DNA of 64,000 bases from Macrotrachela quadricornifera (lineage: Eukaryota; Rotifera; Eurotatoria; Philodinida; Philodinidae), in NCBI GenBank assembly GCA_022393335.1, contig JAJEKB010019982.1, positions 105,381-169,380 on the forward strand, in the 5' to 3' direction. Shown one piece after another: positions 12,477-22,474 of the stretch (position 1 is the stretch's first letter; every line of letters starts with the position of its first letter). The translations under genes and the position numbers were made by a program. The notes beneath the pieces are model-generated. The model was not told where the DNA came from, made no database searches, and was given only the letters and a program-made list of their open reading frames with translations.

Positions 12477-13310
12477 GCACCAACAAATCGAATGACATTA
12501 TTTCGAGCTGAAATTTAGCCCACATATAGCTATGCTTATGATTAGAATGTACTGAAAATTTCAGCTCAAAATAATATTCCCTTCACGAGATATTGAATTC
12601 ACAAGATTAATTCTTATTCTATGAAAGAAGCGCGACGCTCATGTTTTTTTGAGAATTCAATATCTCGTGAAGGAAATATTCTTTTGAGCTGAAATTTTCA
12701 GTGCATTCTAGTCATAAGCATAGCTATATGTGGGCTAAATTTCAACTCGAAATAATGTCATTCGATTTGTTGGTGCACATCGAGCTATAGACTGAAATTA
12801 TACTAAAACAGCTATAATTCTGGAAGGAAGGCCTAAGGGAACGTATCCTTTTGGGGTTTTTCATATCTTATCGATGTCTTCTTATGGCCAAAATATGGGC
12901 TCTAAACTCGTTACACACCTCGGGACCTTCCCTCGTTAGAACAATCGATGTTGTCATTCGATTTGCACATATTATACTAGGATGAACTAAAATGGATGGA
13001 ATGCTTTACGATGAATGAATCGAGAGAAGAAAAGAGCATTTTTCACAGATGTTATCGGATCGCTCTTATCGAACAGTGTTAATGATTGAACTTGAGAGAT
13101 CGAACGAAGCAGTTGAGTACAGATGCAATCAAATTGATTCTTATTCACCGATAAAACCATGGAAATAAAGTCTACTTGGAAACGAGAATATGTTAAACAA
13201 ACAGAACGAAGATATTTATTGACTAAAGACATTGATAAGAAAATATTAAACGTAGAAACATCATCGAGAATTTGATGAATTAATTCCACAGGCAACAGAG
13301 ATAAGTGTTG

Positions 13311-14322
13311 ATTGGAGTGTTACATCATAGAAATGATTAATTTAAAAGTCACATGATGAAGTAAACAAATGAATGATGATATTCAATCAAACAAAGCAAA
13401 AAAAAGAACGAGAAGGATTAGTGATCATAACGCATACAAATCATGAATGAGTGTTTTTTTAATAAAAAATTTCATCGACGATCGTTTATTTGAGCTGTTT
13501 CAGAAGAATATTTTCTTCATTCGATAGTCAAATTCATTTTTACTACACGTAGGAAAGGCGTTCATTTATGTTTCCAATCGCCCAAGATGTGTATTCTAGC
13601 AATTATTACATTCATCAACTTAACAATGACTTTATCGGAGTAGTGGTAGTTTGTTTGACCTCACCTAAATCAAATACTTTCTCATTCGAAAGTTCATGAA
13701 AAATGACTACGAAAACCAAAATATTAGCTCATTCTGATATATTGATCAAAAGTTATCTAGATCTAATTTGCTCGGTATTTTCTGAATGCATTTTTTCCGA
13801 GAAGTTTTTTATGAAAAACAAAAAAATTTGAAAGAAAAGAGTACACAGTTTTAGTATTGAAATTTCATTGCAGAGTAGATATATGATAACAAACACAGAG
13901 ATTCCAAGCTGAATTTTGGATATGTTGTGGTCCTGATCGCGGCGCATCTTTTCGTATGTTTGTTTTTGAAAAATAACTCGATCCGCTCATAAAACTTTTG
14001 GTTACAAAGATTTGAATCATGTGAAATCAAGGAATTTATTCACGAATGAATAGAAAATATCATTATTTGTTTAGTTTCAAGTTTTATAATCGAAGAGGCA
14101 CTACGGAAATCGATTATTTGATATCCAGATGTTCATTGATATGTTTATCAAATCTTTTGAATTTGAAGAAAAATAAATGAATATTATTTTATCTTTGTTA
14201 GTGTAATATGTGAATTAATAAGATATTTATTCAAATATTTGCTTTTTCTTACAAAAGATAAATGTGATGAATACAACAAAAACAAAGAATTGAATATGTG
14301 AAGTATTTCTTCGACAGAAGTA
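13311..14322. other. Intergenic between F-box copies B and C, nothing recognised
   Basis: AT-rich sequence with short chance frames only (13753-13947, 14184-14369). The latter simply overlaps the end of copy C in another frame. Confidence 0.4.
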
Positions 14323-15897
14323 TCAAAGCCATAATATAATAGAATTCCAAGGGTCACTCTTGGATTCATAGTGAAAATTATTCAGTTCTGTATTTTGTTC
14401 AATCCATTGACGTGTTATAAATTGCTTATTATTGACTCGATATGGTTGTCTAATGATTAGATTTGTTAATATCATTTTCATTTTATTCATAAGTTGTGAT
14501 AAATCTTTAATAGATGATAAATAAATGTCGAGTTGTTTTAAATGTGGAAATGAATGACAAAGTACATCAATATCATCTGAAGATAAGATATCAAATCCAC
14601 CAACGTGTGCATCTCCAATCTTTAAGTCAACAATATGAGGCCATTGATAAAGAAACAAATAACTAAGATTAGCAAAAACTCTCAGCGGACGTATACGAGA
14701 CAAACTACGTAAAAATTCGATATATTCATCGGATGATTTTTTACTCCACATGGAAGAAATGGTACAGTTTATGATTTGTGATGTATCAATGCAGGTGATT
14801 AGATCGTTGAATGTCGTACTTTGTGATAAGTACAACTCGTTGATATGTTTGTATCGATTTAAATGAGAATATTTTAAATATCGATCATTAATTGTTAAAG
14901 AATGAATGTGTGAAAATGAATCTAATTCTGATGCAGTTGTTTCTGATAAGAGTGTTCCTAAAATTTCATGTGGTGGATGAATGATAAGAGAAGAAGGATT
15001 CGAATAGAGCATTGAATCATCACTAGGACATGAACTTCGATCATAAGTTACAAACCATTTTTTCTCTTCAACCAAAAATTTTGTACGAAATGAATGAAGA
15101 TTGAATGGGACTTGTTCGAAGGCAAATTGAGAAAAATTAAATTTAAACTGGAAATTTTTTATCTCTTGTAACAATCGTTCCCATTTAAAACCATTCGCTA
15201 TATCACTATTGACATTATCAGCAATTATTTCCAAATAAACAAGTCGTGGATATGACGAAATTAAATTTTCCATTTTTTTCCAAGTAATAGCCCAGAATTT
15301 AATTCGTAATTGTTGCAAATATGTTAGAGGAGGATAAATTAGATCTAATTTTAATCTTAAGGTCTCAAATTTACATTCAAGAGTATGAAGCATAGGTGTA
15401 ACTGGAAGAAGACTGAATAAATCAATGGATACATCTTCGACATGCAAATATTGAATAGAAGATAATATGGAGGAATTTGGAGAACGAATTTTTAAATTAC
15501 TCTCGCGAACATAATCCATTTTGACAGAAAGACGTTGAAGTAACGGTGAAAGAAAAATGAATTCACTTAAAATATCGGATGCATCTTCTAAATATACAGA
15601 TCGTCTACAACTAAACGAGCACACATAAATGGAGAATGTCATAATGAGTGGTGGAAGTCGAGTTTTGAATAAACACCATGTATTATATTCGATTCGATGG
15701 TATAAGTATACTTTACGTAAACACCTTTGTTTTTGCGACTTTTTAACTTCTAGAGTTTTCTGATGCGTAGAAAACGATAAAACAATCAAAAAAACTCGGC
15801 GGTCATTCATCTGGATCCCATTTGAGATAATTGGAAGTGCCAAAAGTGCTTGGTCCCTTAATTAATTTTTATCTTATTTACAATCTTTCGACACAAG

Positions 15898-16115
15898 CTT
15901 GTGTCATCATCAGGCAAAAAATGAAAAGATTGCAAAAAAAATGATATATATGTTTAGTTCAAAGTTCAATGATTCATTATTTGTTAGATAATGATCCATT
16001 GAAAATACGGACGTATTGAATGGAATATTAGATAATGAATCATTGAATTTTGAACTATATATATATATATATCATTTTTTTGTGATCTTTTCATTCTTTG
16101 CCTGTTGATGACACA
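15898..16115. repeat. Foldback repeat in the Merlin 5' region
   Basis: TGTGTCATCATCAGGCAAAA near 15901 reappears inverted up to 16115 (GCCTGTTGATGACACA). The arms of about 85-100 bases contain an AT dinucleotide tract (about 16051-16072) and the paired segments CAATGATTCATTA/TAATGAATCATTG. The repeat ends immediately before the transposase ATG at 16117, so it is either an inserted MITE or a structured 5' leader. Confidence 0.75.
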
Positions 16116-16116
16116 T

Positions 16117-17324
16117 ATGCCACTCAATATTCGATCAATTCTCGATGTGTGTAACGAGAAGGAAGCGCTCGTCCAGCAATTGGAACAGTGGAATCTGATT
16201 CCTGAGGAAGGAAACTACATGTGTCCTAAATGTTCTGGTCCGCTTCGACTTGGTGTGTGTTCTTCTGAGTAAGTCATTGATTATTTTTTGTTTGTATTTT
16301 TTAATGATATCTTTGTTATAGTGTTGATGGATTTCGATGGAGCTGTCACAATTTGATTAAAAGTGAGGGTGGGATTGGAAAGAAGAAAAAGAAGAAGGGG
16401 ACAAAGAGATGTACTTTTCAAGCTCGATTTCGGAAAGGAACGTTCTTCGCTCGCTCTCACTTATTGATTTGGCAAATCTTGGTCTTCGTGAATTTGTGGG
16501 TCATGAATGTTGGTCTGAATGTTATTGGTATGTAATAATTGCAGATTTGATTCTTTTGTTTTGCGTAGTTTAACTATTTGTACTTTAGGATTTCAAGTGG
16601 AGATTTCGAAACGAACTGCTGTGGATTGGGCTTCTTTTTGTCGTGAAGTGGTTTATGATGCTCTCATTCTCAATAAGCAAAAGCTCGGTGGATCTGGAGT
16701 TGAAGTGGAGATTGATGAGTCCAAATTTGGACGCAGGAAGTATTACAGAGGCCATCGAGTCGAAGGTCAATGGGTGTTTGGGATGTTTGAACGAGGAACT
16801 GGCCGTATTGTGATGGTTACAGTTGAGAAAAGGTTTGTTTTATTTTAGAGACTGATAAATTAGTGTGAATTAGAAGTCCTAAAATGTTAAGTTGTTAACA
16901 TTTTAGAGACAGAGCGACATTGATTCCTATGATCAAGGACTGGATCCTCCCAGGTACAACTATTATCTCCGATTGTTGGAAATCATACGACAGTTTGGAA
17001 GATGAAGGCTACGAACATCTGAAGGTTAATCATTCGGTGACTTTCAAGGATCCTGAAACTGGTGCATGCATCAATTCCATCGAAAGCTCCTGGAGACACG
17101 CAAAAGTCATCATGCCACAATATCATCGCAAAAAGGACTTTTTTCCATCTCATTTGGCCAAATACATGTTTATGAAGCGTTGTCGCGCATTGGATTTGGA
17201 TCCCACAGTTGAGTTTTTTCGAATGGCCGATCAACTCTATGATCCGACACGCAATGAAGAAGACGAGGTCCTTCAGGACTATGAAATTGAGAATGAAGAA
17301 GCAGAGGATAATGAATTCAATTGA
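16117..17324 (+). CDS. Merlin-family DDE transposase (ISXO2-like domain), intact
   Basis: Exons: 16117-16268, 16322-16527, 16589-16832 and 16907-17324. The three introns of 53-74 bp have GT..AG ends, frame is kept throughout, and the total of 1020 bases gives 339 residues. The N terminus has a zinc ribbon (CPKCSGPLRLGVCSS then FRWSCHN) as in IS1595-type transposases. The catalytic core shows VEVEIDESKFG (first Asp), TTIISDCWKSY (second Asp) and CINSIESSWRHAK (the Glu). The C terminus is acidic. AATAAA lies at 17360-17365. The start was chosen as the first ATG giving the zinc ribbon. The protein would cut and paste the flanking inverted repeats. No stop or missing catalytic residue is seen, so it could be active. 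Confidence 0.88.
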
Positions 17325-17901
17325 TGTTTTTTTCGGATGTGTATTTGTTATTGTGTTTGAATAAATTGATTTCTTATTTATGACTATGTATTACTGGATC
17401 GGTCCCGTGGGATAAAATGGAATCCAGATGGATGACCGCCGGGTTTTTTTGGTTGTCTTATCGTTCTCGATTCATAATAAAACCGTAGAGGTGAAGTAAT
17501 AGCAAAAGCAAAGATGTTTACGTAAAGTAAACTTGTTCCATATTCGATATATGTTAAAGTCAATGAACGAAGATTTGGAAATATTGTATCATTGATATGT
17601 TGAATCGAGAAAAGAAAAGAGCATTTTTTAGTGATACCATCGGATCGTTTTCATCGAATAGTGTCAATGATTGAACTTGAGACGTTGAATAAAGTAGTTG
17701 TCGACAAATAATATCAAATTGATTTTTATCTATCGATGAATCCATACAATTCAAATTCAATTGAAAGCGAGGATAAGACAAAGAAATCAAACGAAGACGT
17801 TTATTAACGAAACATACAGATGAAAGAATATCAACTGGTGGAACATTGTCGAGAATTTTAAAAATTAATTCGACAGGCAATATTCTCAGATAGTTGGACA
17901 T

Positions 17902-19524
17902 ATTTTTCTTTTCAGATTATGTCAATTGCTATTTATTTTTGTTCTATAAATACGGACTAATAGAAACAATACCCGGCCTATTCGCTTATTTCTTTCTATA
18001 TATTGATCGTAGCTATTATTTGATAACTTCATTGTAAATCTCTCTTGACATAAACATCTTTTCGATAGACTCAAATCAATTATCGATATTGTCTTTCATA
18101 CAAAAAAAACGAACTAAGAGAGATTTTACTTTACTGAGAAAATTCATTGATGTTTTTAATAAAAAATAATAAACGAACCGCAACGATACGATTATGTTGG
18201 TGATGCTTTAACCAAGCTGTATATCTATTTCAACACCGATCCATCTAATCTTGAATGTTTATCTTTCAACGCCCGTTTCTAAAATTTCACCTAATTTTTG
18301 GTACTGAATCGACAATTATACCTTAGCAATAACCGAGCTATCAATTTTGCAAATATATAATATCCTAACTTGATATGTCAAAAATAGAAGAAAATATTCA
18401 TTTTGAATAGGGAGAAAACTTTTGCCGAGCACTCTCATAAGATATTGGAATCAATTAACTCTATCTGATTCTTGGTAAGAAATTTGACTGAAATGTTTAA
18501 TAAATATTTCATTTATTCTTCTTCTTCTTTATTCTCGATGACTATGTATATCCTGAAAGATATCTATCCCGTCAAATCAAATAATCGACGAAAGACAAAT
18601 CGTGATTGTCTAGCATACAAAACAAATTCATTTTCTAACACATGAACCAAATTTCATCATTTAAAAGTAGATCAAAGTTGATGTTTAACTTGAGAAATAT
18701 TCTTTTCTTGGATATAATCATATCTTCGACAATTAACAAGAACCAAAGCACGAAAAGAAGAAGAAGTATCACGAAAAAAATCTTCCATTAAAAGTAGATG
18801 TAAAACGTAAGAGTTTGATAAATTGATCAAAACACAAATTACTATCATTGATAATTATTTTCTTTCAGCTGTGTTAAACAAACTATTTGATTATCAAACC
18901 AATCCTTATCTATATGTAAAGAATATTTCAAAGTAAGTACAGCAGCATCAGAAAACAAAATTGAATTATATTTTTATCTGATAGATGAACATGATGATTG
19001 ATAATAATCATTATTAAATGCAAAATTGGTACATGAATTGAAATAAATTGTTCTCATCGAGTAACATTTTAGATATTCATGATCATCACTTGTTGTTGTT
19101 GTTAGACGTCAAACTTCAAGTCGATGAAATCGATTTTGAATTAAGAATTGGAAATTTTGAAAATTGATATGATATAATTGAAGTGAAAGATCTGTTCAAT
19201 TATTGAATGTTAGTGGAGAAATATTTATTCGTAAATCATAACAGAAATGAAGATCATTATGAGATAAATAATGAAGTTGTGGAACATACGATAGAAGAGA
19301 ATTTAGTTGAGTTAACTGACAATTGGTTTTAATCACAACAAAGATGTTCAATAGAACTAAATTGATTTGTAGACAAAGGTAAACAATCGATATTTGACAA
19401 TATTTTAATACAGATAATTGAAATATTCGATGATAAACTTTGGTTTTATTTAGAAGATTTATGATTACTAATCGATAATGAAGGAAGTTTTAGTATAAGG
19501 AAATTAAACATTGAAGTAGATCGT
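17902..19524. other. Spacer and decayed remains of F-box copy D
   Basis: No continuous frame exists. The part nearest 19524 is probably the eroded body of copy D on the minus strand, since short leucine-rich stretches appear in changing frames. The part nearest 17902 is the upstream region of copy C. Confidence 0.35.
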
Positions 19525-19851
19525 TCAAGATGAATTGAATCGATGGTTATTAAGAACAAGAATTTCAAGTTGAGTCAATTTCGAAAGGTTGATGATATCA
19601 ATAGTAAATGGATTTGATGAATAAATTAATTTAATTCGTTCTTTATTAGAATTAATATATTGTTCATTGTAACGTTCAAATACTGATTTAGACATGGATG
19701 AAATATTGACACACAAAGGAAGATACGAATAAATAACTAGATTTTGAAATCGTATATTAAGATTAGAAAAAACTTTGTAAACTTAATCATAGATATCAAA
19801 TATTTCATAAATTATTTCATTCGGAAGATCTTCGAAATGTGTCAGCTTCAT
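19525..19851 (-). pseudogene. F-box/LRR-type protein, copy D, N-terminal remnant
   Basis: From the ATG at 19851 the minus strand reads an F-box (FEDLPNEIIYEIFDIYD), then an in-frame TAA at 19785-19783 (codon 23). It continues in the same frame through NLNIRFQNLVIYSYLPLCVN and a leucine-rich strand (KLTQLEILVLNNH) to a TGA near 19525. The F-box helix, the NLN-R-F-N motif and the LRR-type strand place it in the family of copy E. The ATG is only 53 bases from the assembly gap. Confidence 0.7.
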
Positions 19852-19903
19852 TCGTGAAGGAGGGGGGACCCTTTGTCCACGAAACGGCCTAAATGATTAT
19901 CCT

Positions 19904-20003
19904 NNNNNNNNNNNNNNNNNNNNNNNNNNNNNNNNNNNNNNNNNNNNNNNNNNNNNNNNNNNNNNNNNNNNNNNNNNNNNNNNNNNNNNNNNNNNNNNNN
20001 NNN
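19904..20003. other. Assembly gap of 100 N
   Basis: Exactly 100 undetermined bases, the usual placeholder for a gap of unknown size. The left edge carries AAGGAGGGGGGACCC and the right edge TCCCCCCTCCTTT, which are inverted relative to each other, suggesting an inverted-repeat element lies in the gap. Confidence 0.95.
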
Positions 20004-20246
20004 TCCCCCCTCCTTTGATATTCGCTAGAAATCTCAAACTTATTGTTATTTTGCTAAATACTATTTCAGTTTTCTTCGTACACCGATATGATTCATCAAT
20101 ATATACATGATGTGGTACATTTGAAAAAAGAGGTCGTTAGATACTTCACATGCTTACTGGTGTAATTCTTGTTCCTCGCTTGTTCATTATTGTTTTTGTG
20201 GATATATTTTGTATTTCATTCTTATATTATATCTGCTCATAGCAAG

Positions 20247-21962
20247 ATGAAGTTCGAATTATTACCAAATGAAATTTTACTTGATTTATTCGATTATTTT
20301 GATAGTATTGATCTTCTTCGTGCATTTTTTAATCTTAATTCTCGATTAAATATTCTTCTTTATAATCGTTTTCAAAATTATCGTTTTAACTTTAATTCTG
20401 TGTCGAAAGGTAATTTTGATCTGATCTGTCAACAACATCTACCATTGATTTCTGATCGAATTCTTGCTCTTTCTCTTTCTGATTCTAATCAGACTCCAGA
20501 TGAAATTAATCAATTTTTTTCATATGTATCATCACTTAATCAATTTCTTCACTTACGATCATTTTCATTTACTGATTTTCGTTCACAAGCAACACTAATG
20601 AAAATCTTCGATCAATGTCAACATCTTCCTAATCTTAAACATTTAACCCTTAAATCTGATTTCTTTGAAGATAATCAACCTGATTTCCAGTTAATTATCA
20701 ACAGTGTTTGGAGTTTACCAACACTCATTTATTGGAAGTTTAATATTGGTATAAGCCTAGATCATTTTCCAAGACCAACTAAAATTTCCACATCATTGGA
20801 ATGGATATCTATAGATGGATATCAATTTTATCTAACTAGTCTCAATGAATTATTTCAATCTACACCTAATCTTAAACGTCTTGATGTAGATATTAGTGTA
20901 TGTAAATCTGATAACTATACACTACCACACACTCTTTCAACATTAACTGATTTGAAACTAAATGTAAAATTATATGACATGTCTAGCACAGTGGTGATGA
21001 GAATATTGTTCGAAATTATGCCTAATTTATATCGTTTGGATATTACTTTACAGGATGGTTTATTCAATGGTGATCAATGGGAAGAAATCATTTGTAATTA
21101 TTTAACTAAACTTCAAGTATTTCGACTGAAGATGAAAATGGAAATTTTGAACTCCTATCAATCTACAGACGAATATATTGATCAACTTATTCGAACATTT
21201 CAAAGTCCATTTTGGATTAAAGAACATCAATGGTTTGTTCGATGTTTTATACAAGATACTTTTATACATCTTTGTTCTCTATCTAAAACATTTTATTATT
21301 TCGAAGGTAAGTTACCTCATTCATTTAAATCAACCTATCCAAATGACAATGATCAAAACTTGTACAACGATATCAATGTTATTTGTGATGAGACATTTTT
21401 TGATCAATTAATACCATGTCATATTCGTCTGACTAATATTAAGAGTCTTTGTATAAAACTGCCTATTAATGATCAGTTTTGGTCTATTGTTTCAAGTTTG
21501 AATCGATTGAATTCACTTTCAGTATTATCTTATATTGATACTTGTCATACTCAATTACAGAATTTACTCGATCAAGCACCTAATCTTCATTATCTTGATA
21601 TTCGTCAAGATGAAGTATTCTCTCTCTCTACATCAATATTTCAATACAGAAACAAATCAGTCTATCAACTTGATTTACACAGTTATAATTATAGTTTCAA
21701 TGAAGAAGAATGTATTCAATTATGTCGATCACCATTAGCTGTTCAATGTGAAGTTCTTTCTATTGTAGTTACTGATCGTCAATGTATTGTTTATCTTATC
21801 GAAAATATAAACAATCTTCGATCATTACAAATTCAATGTGAAGATAATATAGATATGGAGACTAATTATCAATTGATTCAATGGTTAAAAAATCGTTTAT
21901 CTTCAATGTGTTCAATTACGAATAATTCATATAGAATCAATGGTATTCTTATATGGCTTTAA
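20247..21962 (+). CDS. F-box/leucine-rich-repeat-type protein, copy E, intact
   Basis: A single open frame of 571 residues starts at the ATG at 20247. The upstream extension to 20169 begins with TTG and is a hydrophobic stretch unlike the family, so it is left out. Residues 1-45 form an F-box (FELLPNEILLDLFDYFDSID, then LLRAFFNLNSRLNILLY), the module that binds Skp1 in SCF ubiquitin ligases. The rest is a series of irregular leucine-rich strands (LPNLKHLTLKSDFF, TPNLKRLDVDI, MPNLYRLDITL, APNLHYLDIRQ, INNLRSLQIQC) that would form the substrate-binding solenoid. It ends in GILIWL, shared with copy C (SIILWL). It is the only undamaged member of the five in the window. The substrate is unknown. 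Confidence 0.85.
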   Translation: MKFELLPNEILLDLFDYFDSIDLLRAFFNLNSRLNILLYNRFQNYRFNFNSVSKGNFDLICQQHLPLISDRILALSLSDSNQTPDEINQFFSYVSSLNQFLHLRSFSFTDFRSQATLMKIFDQCQHLPNLKHLTLKSDFFEDNQPDFQLIINSVWSLPTLIYWKFNIGISLDHFPRPTKISTSLEWISIDGYQFYLTSLNELFQSTPNLKRLDVDISVCKSDNYTLPHTLSTLTDLKLNVKLYDMSSTVVMRILFEIMPNLYRLDITLQDGLFNGDQWEEIICNYLTKLQVFRLKMKMEILNSYQSTDEYIDQLIRTFQSPFWIKEHQWFVRCFIQDTFIHLCSLSKTFYYFEGKLPHSFKSTYPNDNDQNLYNDINVICDETFFDQLIPCHIRLTNIKSLCIKLPINDQFWSIVSSLNRLNSLSVLSYIDTCHTQLQNLLDQAPNLHYLDIRQDEVFSLSTSIFQYRNKSVYQLDLHSYNYSFNEEECIQLCRSPLAVQCEVLSIVVTDRQCIVYLIENINNLRSLQIQCEDNIDMETNYQLIQWLKNRLSSMCSITNNSYRINGILIWL

Positions 21963-22474
21963 TCGAAATAAGTAGAAAATAGACGAGTGTCAATGATTTC
22001 AATTTTTGAAGTTTTCTGGAAGAAACTTCAATACAAATCTGCAGAAGAATGTTTCAGTAGACTCAAAGTTTGTAACGGGTCTATAGGATCGTAATTTACT
22101 TGGAAATAAAAGGTTTTGACAGAAATTTCGATGATTTCGCTTCATTCTATCATTTGTTCGAAAAGAAAAGCTTTTCTATATTCAATTCATTAAATTTTCC
22201 TATGGTCTATTGATTTTAAAAACGAATGACTTCAGTAAATATTAACACAAATAAAGCTATGCAAATAGAAGTAGAATTAATATATTGAAGAAAGAAGCTA
22301 TTTACTTATGCATGAAGTTTATTCGAGTAGTTTTCATGGACTATCAAGCAAAAAATCATTGTATTCATTTGGTGCTGTTTCTTTTAAAGTTAGCATTTTA
22401 ATTTGAATATTATCGAAAAAACTCTAATTAAGCTTGAATATCGCTAGGAAGGATTGTTGAAGATGATATGGATG
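21963..22474. other. Intergenic between convergent genes
   Basis: This separates the ends of the plus-strand F-box gene and the minus-strand WSC/lectin gene. No coding sequence is recognised. Confidence 0.45.

Larger units (their letters stand above)
10736..12935. mobile_element. Outer palindromic (foldback) element with TTA target duplication
   Basis: The left end CGAGGGAAGGTCCCGAGGTG starts at 10736 and its inverted copy ends at 12935. The flanking trinucleotide TTA is present on both sides (10733-10735 and 12936-12938). The arms match over the first 167 bases up to the inserted hAT. They then continue at 12485, where bases 12485-12770 form a second inverted repeat centred near 12625. Without the insert the element is about 618 bp and almost entirely one palindrome, with no coding capacity. 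A TTA/TAA duplication is typical of PIF/Harbinger transposition, so it is probably a Harbinger-mobilised MITE, although the class is inferred from the duplication alone. Confidence 0.8.
9840..13310 (-). pseudogene. F-box/LRR-type protein, copy B, split by nested transposons
   Basis: The 5' part lies at about 13310-12987 on the minus strand: LPVELIHQILDDVSTFNIFL is an F-box, followed by SQVQSLTLFDKSDPITSVKNALFFSRF. No in-frame ATG precedes the F-box, so the start is lost. The 3' part runs from 10732 to about 9840: SELLFYLSSLKHLSLKM, then SSSIEYLHLEDV, then, after a frameshift, LLQEIKHFECKL. Each piece matches copy C in order (SEFIFLSPLLQRLSVKM, SSIQYLHVEDV, LLQEIKNFQFKF). A 2.2-kb composite element flanked by TTA duplications sits exactly between the parts (10736-12935). 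Several further stops and shifts are present. Confidence 0.75.
15770..17468. mobile_element. Merlin (IS1595/IS1016-like) DNA transposon, apparently complete
   Basis: The terminal inverted repeats run inward from 15770 (GAAAACGATAAAACAATC, then CGGCGGTCATTCATCTGGAT) and from 17468 on the opposite strand (GAGAACGATAAGACAACC, then CGGCGGTCATCCATCTGGAT), about 60 bases with a few mismatches. The 8-base flanks are GATGCGTA (15762-15769) and GATTCATA (17469-17476), identical at six of eight positions, as expected for an aged Merlin 8-bp duplication. The element contains one four-exon transposase gene and a palindrome in its 5' region, and it interrupts F-box copy C. Confidence 0.85.
14323..17901 (-). 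pseudogene. F-box/LRR-type protein, copy C, split by a Merlin transposon
   Basis: The 5' part starts at 17901 on the minus strand: YLRILPVELIFKILDNV is the F-box, followed by SQVQSLTLFDENDPMVSLKN. A frame change near 17597 separates it from NLRSLTLTYIEYG, which runs into the Merlin end at about 17469. The 3' part runs from 15769 to the stop at 14323 and is one long open frame of about 480 codons with irregular leucine-rich strands, ending in SIILWL, close to the ILIWL end of copy E. Without the insertion the layout matches copy B and the intact E. The product would be an F-box adaptor; with a 1.7-kb insertion and a frameshift it is presumably dead, though the 3' frame itself is clean. Confidence 0.8.

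Noticed and set aside
16353..17324. Three separate plus-strand frames (16353-16535, 16519-16848, 16920-17324) as independent genes
   Set aside because: They are exons 2-4 of one Merlin transposase; splice sites and phases join them exactly.
20169..20246. N-terminal hydrophobic extension of F-box copy E suggesting a signal peptide
   Set aside because: It starts with TTG, not ATG, and the F-box begins directly at the ATG at 20247 as in the other copies.
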